From: Bacteroidota bacterium | GTDB taxonomy: Bacteria; Bacteroidota; Bacteroidia; M30B66 | Direction of reading: 5' to 3' | Assembly: GCA_027483445.1 (NCBI GenBank) | Contig: JAIXUS010000018.1 | Span: 62,001 to 126,000, forward strand | Length of the DNA stretch: 64,000 bases | In this document: one piece after another, positions 16,677 to 24,961 of the stretch | How positions within the stretch are numbered: the first letter of the stretch is position 1 | Layout: each line of letters opens with the position of its first letter | Made by a program: the position numbers and the translations under genes | The notes under the pieces: model-generated | Database searches by the model: none | What the model was told of the DNA's origin: nothing | What the model saw: the letters and a program-made list of their open reading frames with translations, nothing else

Positions 16677-17112
16677 GAATATCGGATTCGCTTGGTGCAA
16701 GTTAGAACTAAACCTCCATTCTGAGGCAAGCGCAGTTTGGGTTTATTGGATGCGTAGAATTAAAACCTTGAAATCATGCATATTTGTTCGATGTTAATGC
16801 ATAGTCCGCTGAGAAACATCGATTGAGTGTATTCATAGCACATTAATCCTTATTCAAATAGGAGTTTAAGCAATGAAATTTAGTGGGGCTTTCTAAAATC
16901 CATGGACTTCTGAATTGGTTCTGATTACTGTTTCTGACTTTTCAGTAGTCCCTGATTTCTGTTGTGAATTTTGAAATTCAATCCAATCAAAGACGCTTTA
17001 TTCCAAACTCCCACGCGAAGGCCAAAGTACGACTGCTGTGGCTGTTAGTACTGTATTGTATTACTTTTGAGCGCTGTACTGAAATTCTCCGGAACACGTT
17101 TATTGCACTCGA
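16677..17112. other. 436-base region without a recognised gene
   Basis: No convincing coding frame, RNA gene or repeat is seen. The region is more AT-rich than its surroundings. A TACTTTTG box at 17062-17069 on the plus strand matches the -7 consensus and could drive the gene at 17113, but no TTG stands at the right distance upstream. The left end must hold the promoter of the phosphoribosyltransferase gene. Confidence 0.5.
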
Positions 17113-17826
17113 ATGCATAACAAATTGAGTCTTTTCATTGGGTTGATTTTTTCGCTTTTTGCAAGTCAACTGCGGGCTCAAGACCATATTTTTCTGCGCA
17201 ATGATGAAGGCACTCTGGAGTGCTTTATTCTCGAAGCAAACGATTCGCTAATCGTATTTCGAACCCTAGACCCCAACGATAAGCAAGAGTATGAAATTGC
17301 GGTTTCGGAGATTTATGGTTTTTTACTGGAAAACCCTGAAATGCTGCAAACAACAGCCAATGTTCAGAAAACTTGGCAATTAGAATTTCGAAATTCAGGG
17401 AAAAGGAGAAAACCCACATTTCGGGAGGGCAATAGCATTCTTTTTAAGCTCATTGGCGACACGCTTGAAATGCCACGAAGTGCTAAAATTACCGACATTC
17501 AGCCCGATAGCATTCAGTTGGAAGTTAGGCGAAAACGGGTTCCGGAGAGAATTACTTACGGCTTTAATCAGTTCGCTTCTTTTGGATATCGAACGCCATT
17601 GACCGAGGTTGTAACACTAATTGTTGCTCCTGTTTCGGCCTTGCAGGATGGCAGTTTCTTTTTGTACCGAAAACTTCTGTTAGAAGAGGGTTGGACCTTC
17701 GAGGTTCTGGAAGGCAAACAGGCTTCACGAATACCTTTTGTACGAAAATATCCACGCAGGGCGCGAAAGGTGAAACTACCCGTTCAAGTAAGGCTTCGGG
17801 GTAAACGTAAACTCAAAGAAGACTAG
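17113..17826 (+). CDS. Exported protein of unknown function
   Basis: A 237-residue protein I do not recognise. The first 23 residues (hydrophobic core LFIGLIFSLFAS, ending LRAQ) form a signal peptide. The remainder is soluble, strand-rich and mixed in charge (ECFILEANDSLIVFRTLDPN near the N-terminus), ending in a strongly basic tail (RKYPRRARKVKLPVQVRLRG). The general look (short strands describing a quantity, then a basic end) is common in lineage-specific Bacteroidota envelope proteins. It overlaps by 4 bases the end of a convergent gene. Confidence 0.65.
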   Translation: MHNKLSLFIGLIFSLFASQLRAQDHIFLRNDEGTLECFILEANDSLIVFRTLDPNDKQEYEIAVSEIYGFLLENPEMLQTTANVQKTWQLEFRNSGKRRKPTFREGNSILFKLIGDTLEMPRSAKITDIQPDSIQLEVRRKRVPERITYGFNQFASFGYRTPLTEVVTLIVAPVSALQDGSFFLYRKLLLEEGWTFEVLEGKQASRIPFVRKYPRRARKVKLPVQVRLRGKRKLKED

Positions 17827-18704
17827 CCGTGGTAATTGAGAATTTCTAACAGCGTTTTGAGATCCTCTACTTTATTGGGGTACCCTAATTTTTCATAAGC
17901 GAAAATCAGGTTTCGCAATTGCCGTTTCACAATATCGACATTCGGACAGCTCTCATAAAACAAGCGTTGTGGCTCTAAGTTGAGCTGCTTTAAAAAGGTA
18001 TCAATCTCTCTTCGCGAAAAAACAGCGCCCCGGCTAAACGGATTGATGTAAAACAAAATCGGTTCTTCCTCTCCTTCGCGATGAATGCTGTATTCGTCGC
18101 GATAAGCCAAGATAAAATGCTCGGGTAAATTAACCCCGTAAATTGGAATGTTAAGCCCTTGGGCAATAACCGAATACACAATACTGAGTGAAAGCGGGTT
18201 CCCCTTTTTCGATTCTACAACGTTGTTGATGTAAGAGTTTTGAGGGGCATGGTAATTTGTGGTGTTCCCACTGTAGTTATAAACCTCAAATAATATATGG
18301 TTGATGACTCTAACCTTTTCGTAAGCCGTTAGGTTTGCATTGAGCTCTAACCAAACATCACGACGAATAAGCTCTATTTGCCGACGTACATACTCTTCGT
18401 CTAAATCGGGATATTGATATCGGGAAACCAGCAGAGTTCCCGATAATAAATCGGTTCCGCCTGTTGAGGCCCATAACCTCAATTCTTCCTTAACCGTATT
18501 GAATTGAATGGTTTGGATGATGTCTTCAATGCGCGATTGAAGCACATTGTTGAAGGTGTTTTCCCAAATGCTTTCCAATTCAGGGATAACCATACTGCCG
18601 AAAGAGAGCAGCTTCTCCCTGATACTGCTGAAAATTTCCTCATCTGGATCTTCCAGCAAGCGTATCATGGCCTGCAATTCGCTTTTTTCGGGTAGTGTTT
18701 CCAT
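17823..18704 (-). CDS. Transglutaminase-like / SirB1 family protein
   Basis: A 293-residue cytoplasmic protein. The central part resembles the transglutaminase-like domain of SirB1 proteins: NSYINNVVESKKGNPLSLSI, VYSVIAQGLNIPIYGVNLPE and HFILAYRD, with the conserved His. The usual catalytic Cys position of true transglutaminases is not evident, as in other SirB1 relatives, so enzymatic activity is doubtful. An alpha-helical N-terminal region precedes it. The gene starts 5 bases after the nucleoside phosphorylase stop, suggesting one transcript. Confidence 0.82.
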   Translation of the reverse strand: METLPEKSELQAMIRLLEDPDEEIFSSIREKLLSFGSMVIPELESIWENTFNNVLQSRIEDIIQTIQFNTVKEELRLWASTGGTDLLSGTLLVSRYQYPDLDEEYVRRQIELIRRDVWLELNANLTAYEKVRVINHILFEVYNYSGNTTNYHAPQNSYINNVVESKKGNPLSLSIVYSVIAQGLNIPIYGVNLPEHFILAYRDEYSIHREGEEEPILFYINPFSRGAVFSRREIDTFLKQLNLEPQRLFYESCPNVDIVKRQLRNLIFAYEKLGYPNKVEDLKTLLEILNYHG

Positions 18705-18709
18705 TGTAC

Positions 18710-19582
18710 TCAGGCCACAAGCCTGTCGAGAACTGTTTTAACGAGATTTTCAATCACAGGTTTATAATTACGGCTATATTCGAGGTTAGCTCGGTTTGCA
18801 ATGATGGCGCAAAGCGTACAGGCTTTGTGTCCCAGAAGTCGCGACAGGCCATATAGCGCGGAAGTTTCCATTTCGAAATTGGTAATCCTCAAGTTTTCGC
18901 CTTCAAAAGCCATCATACGTTCGTTGAGGTCCGCAACAGCCGGATTGAGCCGTAATGTGCGTCCTTGAGGGCCATAAAACCCACAGGCAGTGGCCGTAAT
19001 ACCTGTGAAAAAACCTTTACTCAGTTTTTCCAATAACGCAGCATCACCTTCAACCAAATATGGTTTGTTTAAACTTGTCGGAAGCTGAAGCGTAGCATTG
19101 ATTGCCGCCAACAAGCGCTCTTCGTTGGGGTTTTCTGAAAACCCATAAAAGTGCATAAGGCCATCAAAACCAAGCCCATGGGTAGAAGCAACCACCGAAT
19201 CAACAGGTATATGACTCATGAGCGTGCCCGATGTTCCGATGCGAATCAGGGTTAGCGCTGAATGGGCATCCTTCTTCACCCGATTTTTTAGATCGATATT
19301 TACCAACGCATCCAGTTCGTTGATGACAATATCGATGTTATCGGTGCCAATTCCGGTAGAAAGGGCTGTAATCCTTTTCCCTTTGTAAATGCCGGTATGG
19401 GTAACAAACTCTCGGTTGCTTACTTGGTGTTCAATCTTATCGAAATGGGCCGAAATGACTTCCACCCGACCTTGGTCGCCCACCAACAAAATAGTATCAG
19501 CAATTTGCTCTGGTTGAAGCCGAAGGTGATAAATACTTCCGTCGGGATTTAAGACAAGTTCTGAACTCGGTATGGGCTTCAT
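18710..19582 (-). CDS. Nucleoside (uridine-type) phosphorylase
   Basis: Cleaves a nucleoside with phosphate to free base and ribose-1-phosphate, in the cytoplasm, for salvage. The 290-residue sequence shows the PNP/UDP family phosphate site GDQGRVEVIS (variant of GDPxR), ALSTGIGTDNIDIVINELDA, RIGTSGTL, and the ribose-binding ITNFEMETSALYGLSRLLGH. The FEMET element and overall order favour uridine over purine phosphorylase, but base preference cannot be read with certainty. It is followed by the SirB1-like gene and lies back to back with a universal stress gene only 43 bases away. Confidence 0.88.
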   Translation of the reverse strand: MKPIPSSELVLNPDGSIYHLRLQPEQIADTILLVGDQGRVEVISAHFDKIEHQVSNREFVTHTGIYKGKRITALSTGIGTDNIDIVINELDALVNIDLKNRVKKDAHSALTLIRIGTSGTLMSHIPVDSVVASTHGLGFDGLMHFYGFSENPNEERLLAAINATLQLPTSLNKPYLVEGDAALLEKLSKGFFTGITATACGFYGPQGRTLRLNPAVADLNERMMAFEGENLRITNFEMETSALYGLSRLLGHKACTLCAIIANRANLEYSRNYKPVIENLVKTVLDRLVA

Positions 19583-19592
19583 CAGGATTGAT

Positions 19593-19600
19593 TAGTTTTG
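19593..19600 (+). promoter_or_regulatory. Candidate -7 box of the first universal stress gene
   Basis: TAGTTTTG matches TAnnTTTG in the 43-base gap between divergent genes and ends 25 bases before the ATG at 19626. No TTG is found at the usual distance upstream, so support is limited. Confidence 0.4.
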
Positions 19601-19625
19601 CGCTTCTTTAAGACAAAGAAAGGGA

Positions 19626-20510
19626 ATGAATACTTCAAAAAAAAACATTCTGGTTCCTGTTGATTTTTCCGACCAGAGTCTAATCGCCCTTCAGTACGCT
19701 GAAGGAATTGCCCAAACAACATCAAGCGACCTTTTTCTGCTCTACGTACATTCAGAGCAAAGTATGCTTTCAAGCATATTTTCCAACTCCGATTCGGATG
19801 AAAAAGCCTTCGATCAAGCGTGGGAAAAGCTGGGGCAACTCGCTCTCGATGTAGAAAAACGTTCTGGAGTAAAGGCAACAGCCTTGGTTGCCAAAGGAAA
19901 GGTATCTGATGAAATCATTCAGGTTTCCGAATTGGTAGGTTCCACATTTATCATCATGGGCACCAATGGTTCAGATTCGTTTGTGCGCCGATTTGTAGGC
20001 TCCAACGCTCTGAAGGTCGTACGCGAATCGCGAATTCCGGTTTTCTCCATCAAAGGAAAGCCCGCCCATACCGGTTTCCGTCAAATTGTACTTCCGCTCG
20101 ATTTGACCAAAGAAACCCGAGAAAAGGTGAAATTGGCCATCACGTTCTCGCGATATTTTAACGCCGAAGTTAAGGTGGTTTCCATTCTAATGACCGACGA
20201 TGAAGAGGTGATTAGCCGTCTGGAGTTTTTGCTCAACCAGGTAGAAGCCTTCCTCACCGAAGCAAATGTAAAGTGCAGTGCGGAATTGGTTAAAGTGCCT
20301 GAAAATCACGAAGATCTCGGCGAGGAAGTATTGAAGTATGCCGAAAGAGTAGGAGGCGACCTGATTATGATTATGACCCAACAGGAAAACGACTTCAAGG
20401 ATATGTTTATCGGCTCTGCAGCGCAAACCGTAATTAATAACTCGGGAATTCCGGTTTGCTCAATCATACCCAACTACAATCGAACGGTTGTAGTTTTTAG
20501 ACCCTACTAA
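19626..20510 (+). CDS. Universal stress protein, two UspA domains
   Basis: A 294-residue cytoplasmic protein with two UspA domains, about 5-145 and 150-285. The first begins NILVPVDFSDQSLIALQYAE and holds the nucleotide-binding type motif MGTNGSDSFVRRFVGSNALK (variant of G-2x-G-9x-G-S/T). The second begins RQIVLPLDLTKETREKVKLA but has a degenerate C-terminal motif (MTQQENDFKDMFIGSAAQTV), so only the N-terminal domain is likely to bind ATP. A strong hairpin terminator follows. A paralogue lies directly downstream. Confidence 0.92.
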   Translation: MNTSKKNILVPVDFSDQSLIALQYAEGIAQTTSSDLFLLYVHSEQSMLSSIFSNSDSDEKAFDQAWEKLGQLALDVEKRSGVKATALVAKGKVSDEIIQVSELVGSTFIIMGTNGSDSFVRRFVGSNALKVVRESRIPVFSIKGKPAHTGFRQIVLPLDLTKETREKVKLAITFSRYFNAEVKVVSILMTDDEEVISRLEFLLNQVEAFLTEANVKCSAELVKVPENHEDLGEEVLKYAERVGGDLIMIMTQQENDFKDMFIGSAAQTVINNSGIPVCSIIPNYNRTVVVFRPY

Positions 20511-20526
20511 AACAAGCCTGTAAAAT

Positions 20527-20568
20527 CAACGCCTTGTTATTCAGATGAATAGCAAGGCGTTGTTGTTT
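20527..20568 (+). terminator. Strong hairpin terminator between the two universal stress genes
   Basis: CAACGCCTTGTTATTC (20527-20542) pairs over 16 positions (one wobble) with GAATAGCAAGGCGTTG (20547-20562) around a four-base AGAT loop, followed by TTGTTTCT. The ATG at 20545 falls in its loop, so that codon is not the start of the next gene. Confidence 0.85.
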
Positions 20569-20619
20569 CTGACCATCATCTTTCTTAGCTTCCCCTACAA
20601 ATCAAACGCTATCAGGATT

Positions 20620-21507
20620 ATGCAAATGCTCGATGTAAAAAGGATTCTTATTCCCACAGACTTTTCCGATACTGCTAATTTGGCCTTAAAACATGCCGTT
20701 CAAATGGCGCGACTAACCGATGCTGAGATTGTTCTGCTGCATGTAGTTTCTACGTTTGCCTTTCGGGTTAATCTGCCGGAGGCTGAAGAAGATGAGGCGC
20801 AAAGCAATCGACTTAATTCAGCGGTTAATCGACGTTTGCAGGAGATGGCGGCTGAAATAACCCGCGAAAGCGGAGTGAAGGTTTCTGTCGAGATGGCCTA
20901 TGGCCGCATTCGAGAGGAGGTAGTTAAGCTTGCCGAAGAACGCGACGCCGATATGATTGTGTTGGGTACACATGGTGTGAGCGGCCTAAAAGAATTCTTT
21001 ATGGGTTCAAATGCCTTTAGAATCGTTTCTGATGCAGGTTGCCCTGTACTCTCCATTCAAGAATCGGCAAAAGAAGTTGGCTTCAGAAAAATTGCTGTGC
21101 CAATCGATAACTCCTTCCATTCCCGCGAAAAATTGGGCATTGCCGTTAGAATAGCTCATACCTACGGCGCGAAATTGCTCATTTGTGGACTTCGTTCACA
21201 CGACCACGACGACGAAACGCTTAATGCTAAGTTTCGGGTGAAAATGAAGCAGGTGGAAGATTTTCTCGAGGAGCGACAGGTGGATTTTGAGTCGACCACA
21301 CTTTTTTGCTCCAATATCGCAAAGGCCACCATGGACTTTTCCGAAAATCAGGGTGCCGATTTAATCATCATCATGAACGAGCAGGAAATTAATTCAACAG
21401 GCTTCTTCCTCGGCCCTTATGCGCAACAGGTCGTAAACCATTCAAAGATTCCGGTAATGAGCATTCGCCCAACAACCGGCCATATCAACTCTGTTACACC
21501 GTATTAA
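20620..21507 (+). CDS. Universal stress protein, two UspA domains (paralogue)
   Basis: About 296 residues. The start is placed at 20620 (or 20626, which has AGGA eight bases upstream) because the longer frame begins in the preceding terminator and the conserved domain starts at VKRILIPTDFSDTANLALKH. Domain 1 carries a full ATP-type motif, LGTHGVSGLKEFFMGSNAFR; domain 2 (FRKIAVPIDNSFHSREKLGI onward) has a degenerate one (MNEQEINSTGFFLGPYAQQV). This arrangement mirrors the upstream paralogue, indicating tandem duplication. The aminotransferase gene begins 5 bases after the stop. Confidence 0.9.
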   Translation: MQMLDVKRILIPTDFSDTANLALKHAVQMARLTDAEIVLLHVVSTFAFRVNLPEAEEDEAQSNRLNSAVNRRLQEMAAEITRESGVKVSVEMAYGRIREEVVKLAEERDADMIVLGTHGVSGLKEFFMGSNAFRIVSDAGCPVLSIQESAKEVGFRKIAVPIDNSFHSREKLGIAVRIAHTYGAKLLICGLRSHDHDDETLNAKFRVKMKQVEDFLEERQVDFESTTLFCSNIAKATMDFSENQGADLIIIMNEQEINSTGFFLGPYAQQVVNHSKIPVMSIRPTTGHINSVTPY

Positions 21508-21512
21508 GCGAA

Positions 21513-22736
21513 ATGTCGACCGGGCAAGGATTGTCGCTCCGTACATTGTTTTTAAGGCATGTGGCGCAAACTTCGCCAACACCTCCTATGCTTGAGCCGG
21601 AACGGGCCGAAGGCGTATTCATTTACGATACCTCCGGAAAGCGTTATTTCGACTTTATTTCGGGCATTTCCGTGTGCAACACAGGCCACCGTCATCCTCA
21701 GGTGGTTCAAGCCATTCGGGAGCAGTCTGAAAAGTACTTTCATGTGATGGTCTATGGCGAGTTCGTTCAGGCTCCGCAGGTAAAGCTTGCTAGCCGACTG
21801 GCCGAAATTCTACCCAAGCCAATCGACAGCATCTATTTTGTAAATTCAGGTGCTGAGGCCGCAGAAGGAGCCCTCAAACTGGCCAAAAGATTTACCGGAC
21901 GCACCCAAATCCTGGCTTTCCAAAATGCGTATCACGGAAGTACACATGGCGCACTTAGCGTTATGGGCTCCGATTACTTTAAGCAAGGCTACGGACCTCT
22001 TCTGCCCAATGTCGGCTTTCTGCGCTTCAATAATTTTGATGATTTAAGTCGAATTACCGAAGAGGTGGCTTGTGTGATGGCGGAAACCATTCAAGGCGAA
22101 GCCGGAGCGCTGGTTCCTCAATACGAGTGGCTTCAGGCCTTGCGAAAGCGATGTACCGAGGTTGGGGCTTTGCTGATTCTCGACGAAATACAATCGGGCT
22201 TCGGACGAACAGGAGCCTGTTTTGCCTTTCGCCATTATGGTGTTGTTCCAGATATTGTGTTGATGGCCAAAGGAATGGGTGGAGGAATTCCCATTGGTGC
22301 CTTTGCTGCACCTTCCGCTATTATGCAGTGTCTTAGCAATAACCCGGTTTTGGGTCACATCACCACTTTCGGAGGCAACGCTTTGGCATGTGCCGCTTCA
22401 TTGGCCTCTTTGGAGGTAATTCTTGAGCCGGGCTTGATGACAAGTATTCCTGAAAAGGAAGCCATTATCCGTTCAAGTCTAAGCTCCAAACACATTCGAT
22501 CTATTCGGGGCCGTGGCCTTTTACTAGCCGCCGAGCTTGATAACAATGCCGCAGTACTTCGCACTATGGAAGCCTGCTTTCGAAGAGGCTTGATTACCGA
22601 TTGGTTCCTCTTTGCCGATCATTGTTTAAGGATTGCTCCACCCTTAATTATCAGCACTGCAGAACTGCTGGAAGCCTGTCAAATCATTCAGGACAGTATT
22701 GAAGAAGCATACAGCACGGCTCAAAGCCTCCATTGA
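21513..22736 (+). CDS. Class III pyridoxal-phosphate aminotransferase
   Basis: A 407-residue fold-type I transaminase related to acetylornithine, 4-aminobutyrate and ornithine aminotransferases. Key features: GSAEAA-like SGAEAAEGALKLAKRFTGR, the Asp of LILDEIQSGFGRTG that pairs with the PLP ring nitrogen, and the PLP lysine in LMAKGMGGGIPIGAF. The exact amino donor cannot be set from sequence; no arg, lys or biotin genes are adjacent. It follows the universal stress gene by 5 bases and is likely co-transcribed. The convergent nusB gene ends 4 bases after it. Confidence 0.9.
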   Translation: MSTGQGLSLRTLFLRHVAQTSPTPPMLEPERAEGVFIYDTSGKRYFDFISGISVCNTGHRHPQVVQAIREQSEKYFHVMVYGEFVQAPQVKLASRLAEILPKPIDSIYFVNSGAEAAEGALKLAKRFTGRTQILAFQNAYHGSTHGALSVMGSDYFKQGYGPLLPNVGFLRFNNFDDLSRITEEVACVMAETIQGEAGALVPQYEWLQALRKRCTEVGALLILDEIQSGFGRTGACFAFRHYGVVPDIVLMAKGMGGGIPIGAFAAPSAIMQCLSNNPVLGHITTFGGNALACAASLASLEVILEPGLMTSIPEKEAIIRSSLSSKHIRSIRGRGLLLAAELDNNAAVLRTMEACFRRGLITDWFLFADHCLRIAPPLIISTAELLEACQIIQDSIEEAYSTAQSLH

Positions 22737-22740
22737 AGGC

Positions 22741-23688
22741 TTACTCAACCAATCCTCTTCCGGTTTTCACGATTTTCTCATCCCGACGATAGTCGGCAAC
22801 AATTTTATCCAAAATTCCATTGATGAAGTTTTTGCTTTGAGGACTGGAGTAATCCTTCGACAATTCGATGTACTCATCCAAAGTCACTTTCACCGGTATA
22901 CTTGGAAATGCGGTGAGCTCAGTAATGGCCATCTTCATCAGAATCATATCCATTTTGGCCACACGTTCAATTTCCCAATTTTGGGTTCTGGAAGCGATCT
23001 CTTTTTCAAAAGCCTCGCTGTGTGCAATGGTTTTTCTAAACAAATCGGTCGCAAAAACACGGTCGGCCTCGGCCTCCTTATGCAATGGCAATAACTCAAA
23101 ACTCGGATCCGCATCAGGTTTTATGGAGCGGATGGTTTTTAAAACACCGGCTTGAATCACCCCTATCTCATCTAACCAATAAATGCTTCGTTCTTCGAAC
23201 AGTTGCTCGATGGATTCGGAGGGAAAAACAATTTCCTCAAACACCCAAACCAGAATATCGCGGTCTTGCTTTAAATCGGGCTCTTCAATGGCAAGGTATT
23301 CTAGGAAATTCGGATGATTTCGCATCTGCATAAAGTGCTTCTTCACCAAATCGCCCTGATCGGCCCATCCGATTTTACTTTTTTCAAGCCTTTTCTGAAG
23401 CTCTGAATGCTCTTCTATAGCCTTCACCAATGCATTGTTGACGAAGTTCAGACTTGGATTCAAATCTTCAGCCGTGGGCAAATGCTTTTGTTTCCGCTCC
23501 TGAATCAGGTTTTCAGCTGAACGCTGGAACGCTCCAACCAACGAAAGATACATCAGATACATGTCGTACACCTTGTCGATGCTGTGAAATAACTCGTTTT
23601 CACCGATGCGTATCTCCTGATGGTCGGCCTGGAAAAACGCATACAAGGTTTTCAATACTTTTTCTCTGATGTGTCTTCGGTTGAGCAT
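22741..23688 (-). CDS. nusB: Transcription antitermination factor NusB (long form)
   Basis: Binds boxA RNA with NusE (S10) to support rRNA antitermination. The protein starts LNRRHIREKVLKTLYAFFQA, as NusB proteins do, but at 315 residues is about twice the usual length. The C-terminal half holds the recognisable domain (AFEKEIASRTQNWEIERVAK, MDMILMKMAITELTAFPSIP, then KVTLDEYIELSKDYSSPQSK). A helical insertion of roughly 150 residues in the middle is common to Bacteroidota NusB. The start codon overlaps the dehydrogenase stop by one base. Confidence 0.92.
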   Translation of the reverse strand: MLNRRHIREKVLKTLYAFFQADHQEIRIGENELFHSIDKVYDMYLMYLSLVGAFQRSAENLIQERKQKHLPTAEDLNPSLNFVNNALVKAIEEHSELQKRLEKSKIGWADQGDLVKKHFMQMRNHPNFLEYLAIEEPDLKQDRDILVWVFEEIVFPSESIEQLFEERSIYWLDEIGVIQAGVLKTIRSIKPDADPSFELLPLHKEAEADRVFATDLFRKTIAHSEAFEKEIASRTQNWEIERVAKMDMILMKMAITELTAFPSIPVKVTLDEYIELSKDYSSPQSKNFINGILDKIVADYRRDEKIVKTGRGLVE

Positions 23689-24809
23689 TAGCGGATAGAA
23701 TGAGAAAGACGAATTCGACCAACCGACTCAATGCGCTGTTCGGCCAATCTTTTTGCAGCTTGTATGGTTGGAATGTTTTCTTCGCGGGCAATGGTAAACA
23801 CATTGAGGGCAGCGTCGTAGATGCGCTCTGTTTTCGACATGGCTCTTTCGCGGTTGTAACCTTCCAATTCTATGGATACATTAATCAATCCACCCGCATT
23901 AATTAAAAAGTCGGGCGCATAAAGGATGCCTTTGTCTTTGCACAGTTGCCCATGCACATCTTCATCCGCAAGTTGGTTGTTGGCGGCTCCTGAAATAATT
24001 GAACAACGCAAACGTGAAAGGCTCTCTGTGTTCACGGTTGCGCCAAGCGCGCATGGAGCATAAATATCGATATCGAGATCGAACATGCCTTCCGCTTCTA
24101 CCACCTGAATGGCCGGATTTTTAACCGCTGCGGCCGTTAGGTTTTCGGCGCTAATGTCATACACATAAACCTTAGCACCTTCTTTACCTAAATACTCCAC
24201 AAGGCTTTGCCCGACTTTTCCAACGCCTTGCACAAGCACTTTTTTGCCTTGTAAGGAGTCGTTGCCAAATGCTTCTTTAGCAGAGGCTTTCATGCCGAGA
24301 TAAACGCCATACGCTGTAACCGGTGATGGGTCACCGCCGCCGCCCAGAATTTCGGGAAGGCCCGTTACATGCTTTGTTTCCATAGCCATGTATTCGATGT
24401 CGCGCGTGCTGATGTTTACATCTTCAGCCGTAATGTAGCGTCCGCCTAAACCATCGACAAACTTGCCGAAACGGCGAAGCATAGCCTCTGATTTCTGGGT
24501 TTTTGCATCACCAATAATCACAGCCTTTCCACCGCCAAGGTTAAGTCCTGTGATGGCGGCCTTGTATGACATTCCGCGCGAAAGACGTAAAACGTCCGTC
24601 AAGGCCTCGGCTTCAGTACGGTAATTCCACATTCGGGTACCTCCCAAGGCGGGGCCAAGATGGGTATTGTGAATGGCCACGATGGCTTTTAATCCGGTTG
24701 ATGGATCGTAGAAGTGCACCACTTGCTCGTGGTTTCCTGCCAGCATACCGCTCAGCACCGAAGAAACCTCGGCTGCCGTTGCTGTTGCAAGGTCGGTTGT
24801 TGTTGACAT
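23688..24809 (-). CDS. Glu/Leu/Phe/Val dehydrogenase, leucine-dehydrogenase type
   Basis: NAD-dependent oxidative deamination of a branched-chain or aromatic amino acid, cytoplasmic, 373 residues. Catalytic lysines lie in MSYKAAITGLNLGGGKAVII (K83 and K95). The Rossmann motif VQGVGKVGQSLVEYLGKEGA begins the dinucleotide domain, and APCALGATVNTESL plus GAANNQLADEDVH and PDFLINAGGLINVS are typical of leucine/valine dehydrogenases. Substrate preference is inferred from that resemblance. It is the first gene before nusB and is transcribed away from an ABC exporter across a 152-base gap. Confidence 0.9.
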   Translation of the reverse strand: MSTTTDLATATAAEVSSVLSGMLAGNHEQVVHFYDPSTGLKAIVAIHNTHLGPALGGTRMWNYRTEAEALTDVLRLSRGMSYKAAITGLNLGGGKAVIIGDAKTQKSEAMLRRFGKFVDGLGGRYITAEDVNISTRDIEYMAMETKHVTGLPEILGGGGDPSPVTAYGVYLGMKASAKEAFGNDSLQGKKVLVQGVGKVGQSLVEYLGKEGAKVYVYDISAENLTAAAVKNPAIQVVEAEGMFDLDIDIYAPCALGATVNTESLSRLRCSIISGAANNQLADEDVHGQLCKDKGILYAPDFLINAGGLINVSIELEGYNRERAMSKTERIYDAALNVFTIAREENIPTIQAAKRLAEQRIESVGRIRLSHSIR

Positions 24810-24961
24810 ATGAAGAGTTTTGATTTTGGGAGAGTTTGGGAATGCAATGTGCGTAAGAAAATCGGTACTTTCGCAGCGCAGTTCTAAAGCTTGATTTTTT
24901 AAGGGGGCACAAAAGTAGAGCTTTTTCTATAGCCCTCAAAATTCGGCCTTTCGGGCAATTC

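Noticed and set aside
17062-17069. TACTTTTG as promoter of the gene at 17113
   Set aside because: No -33 element at the right distance; mentioned only as a possibility in the gap description.
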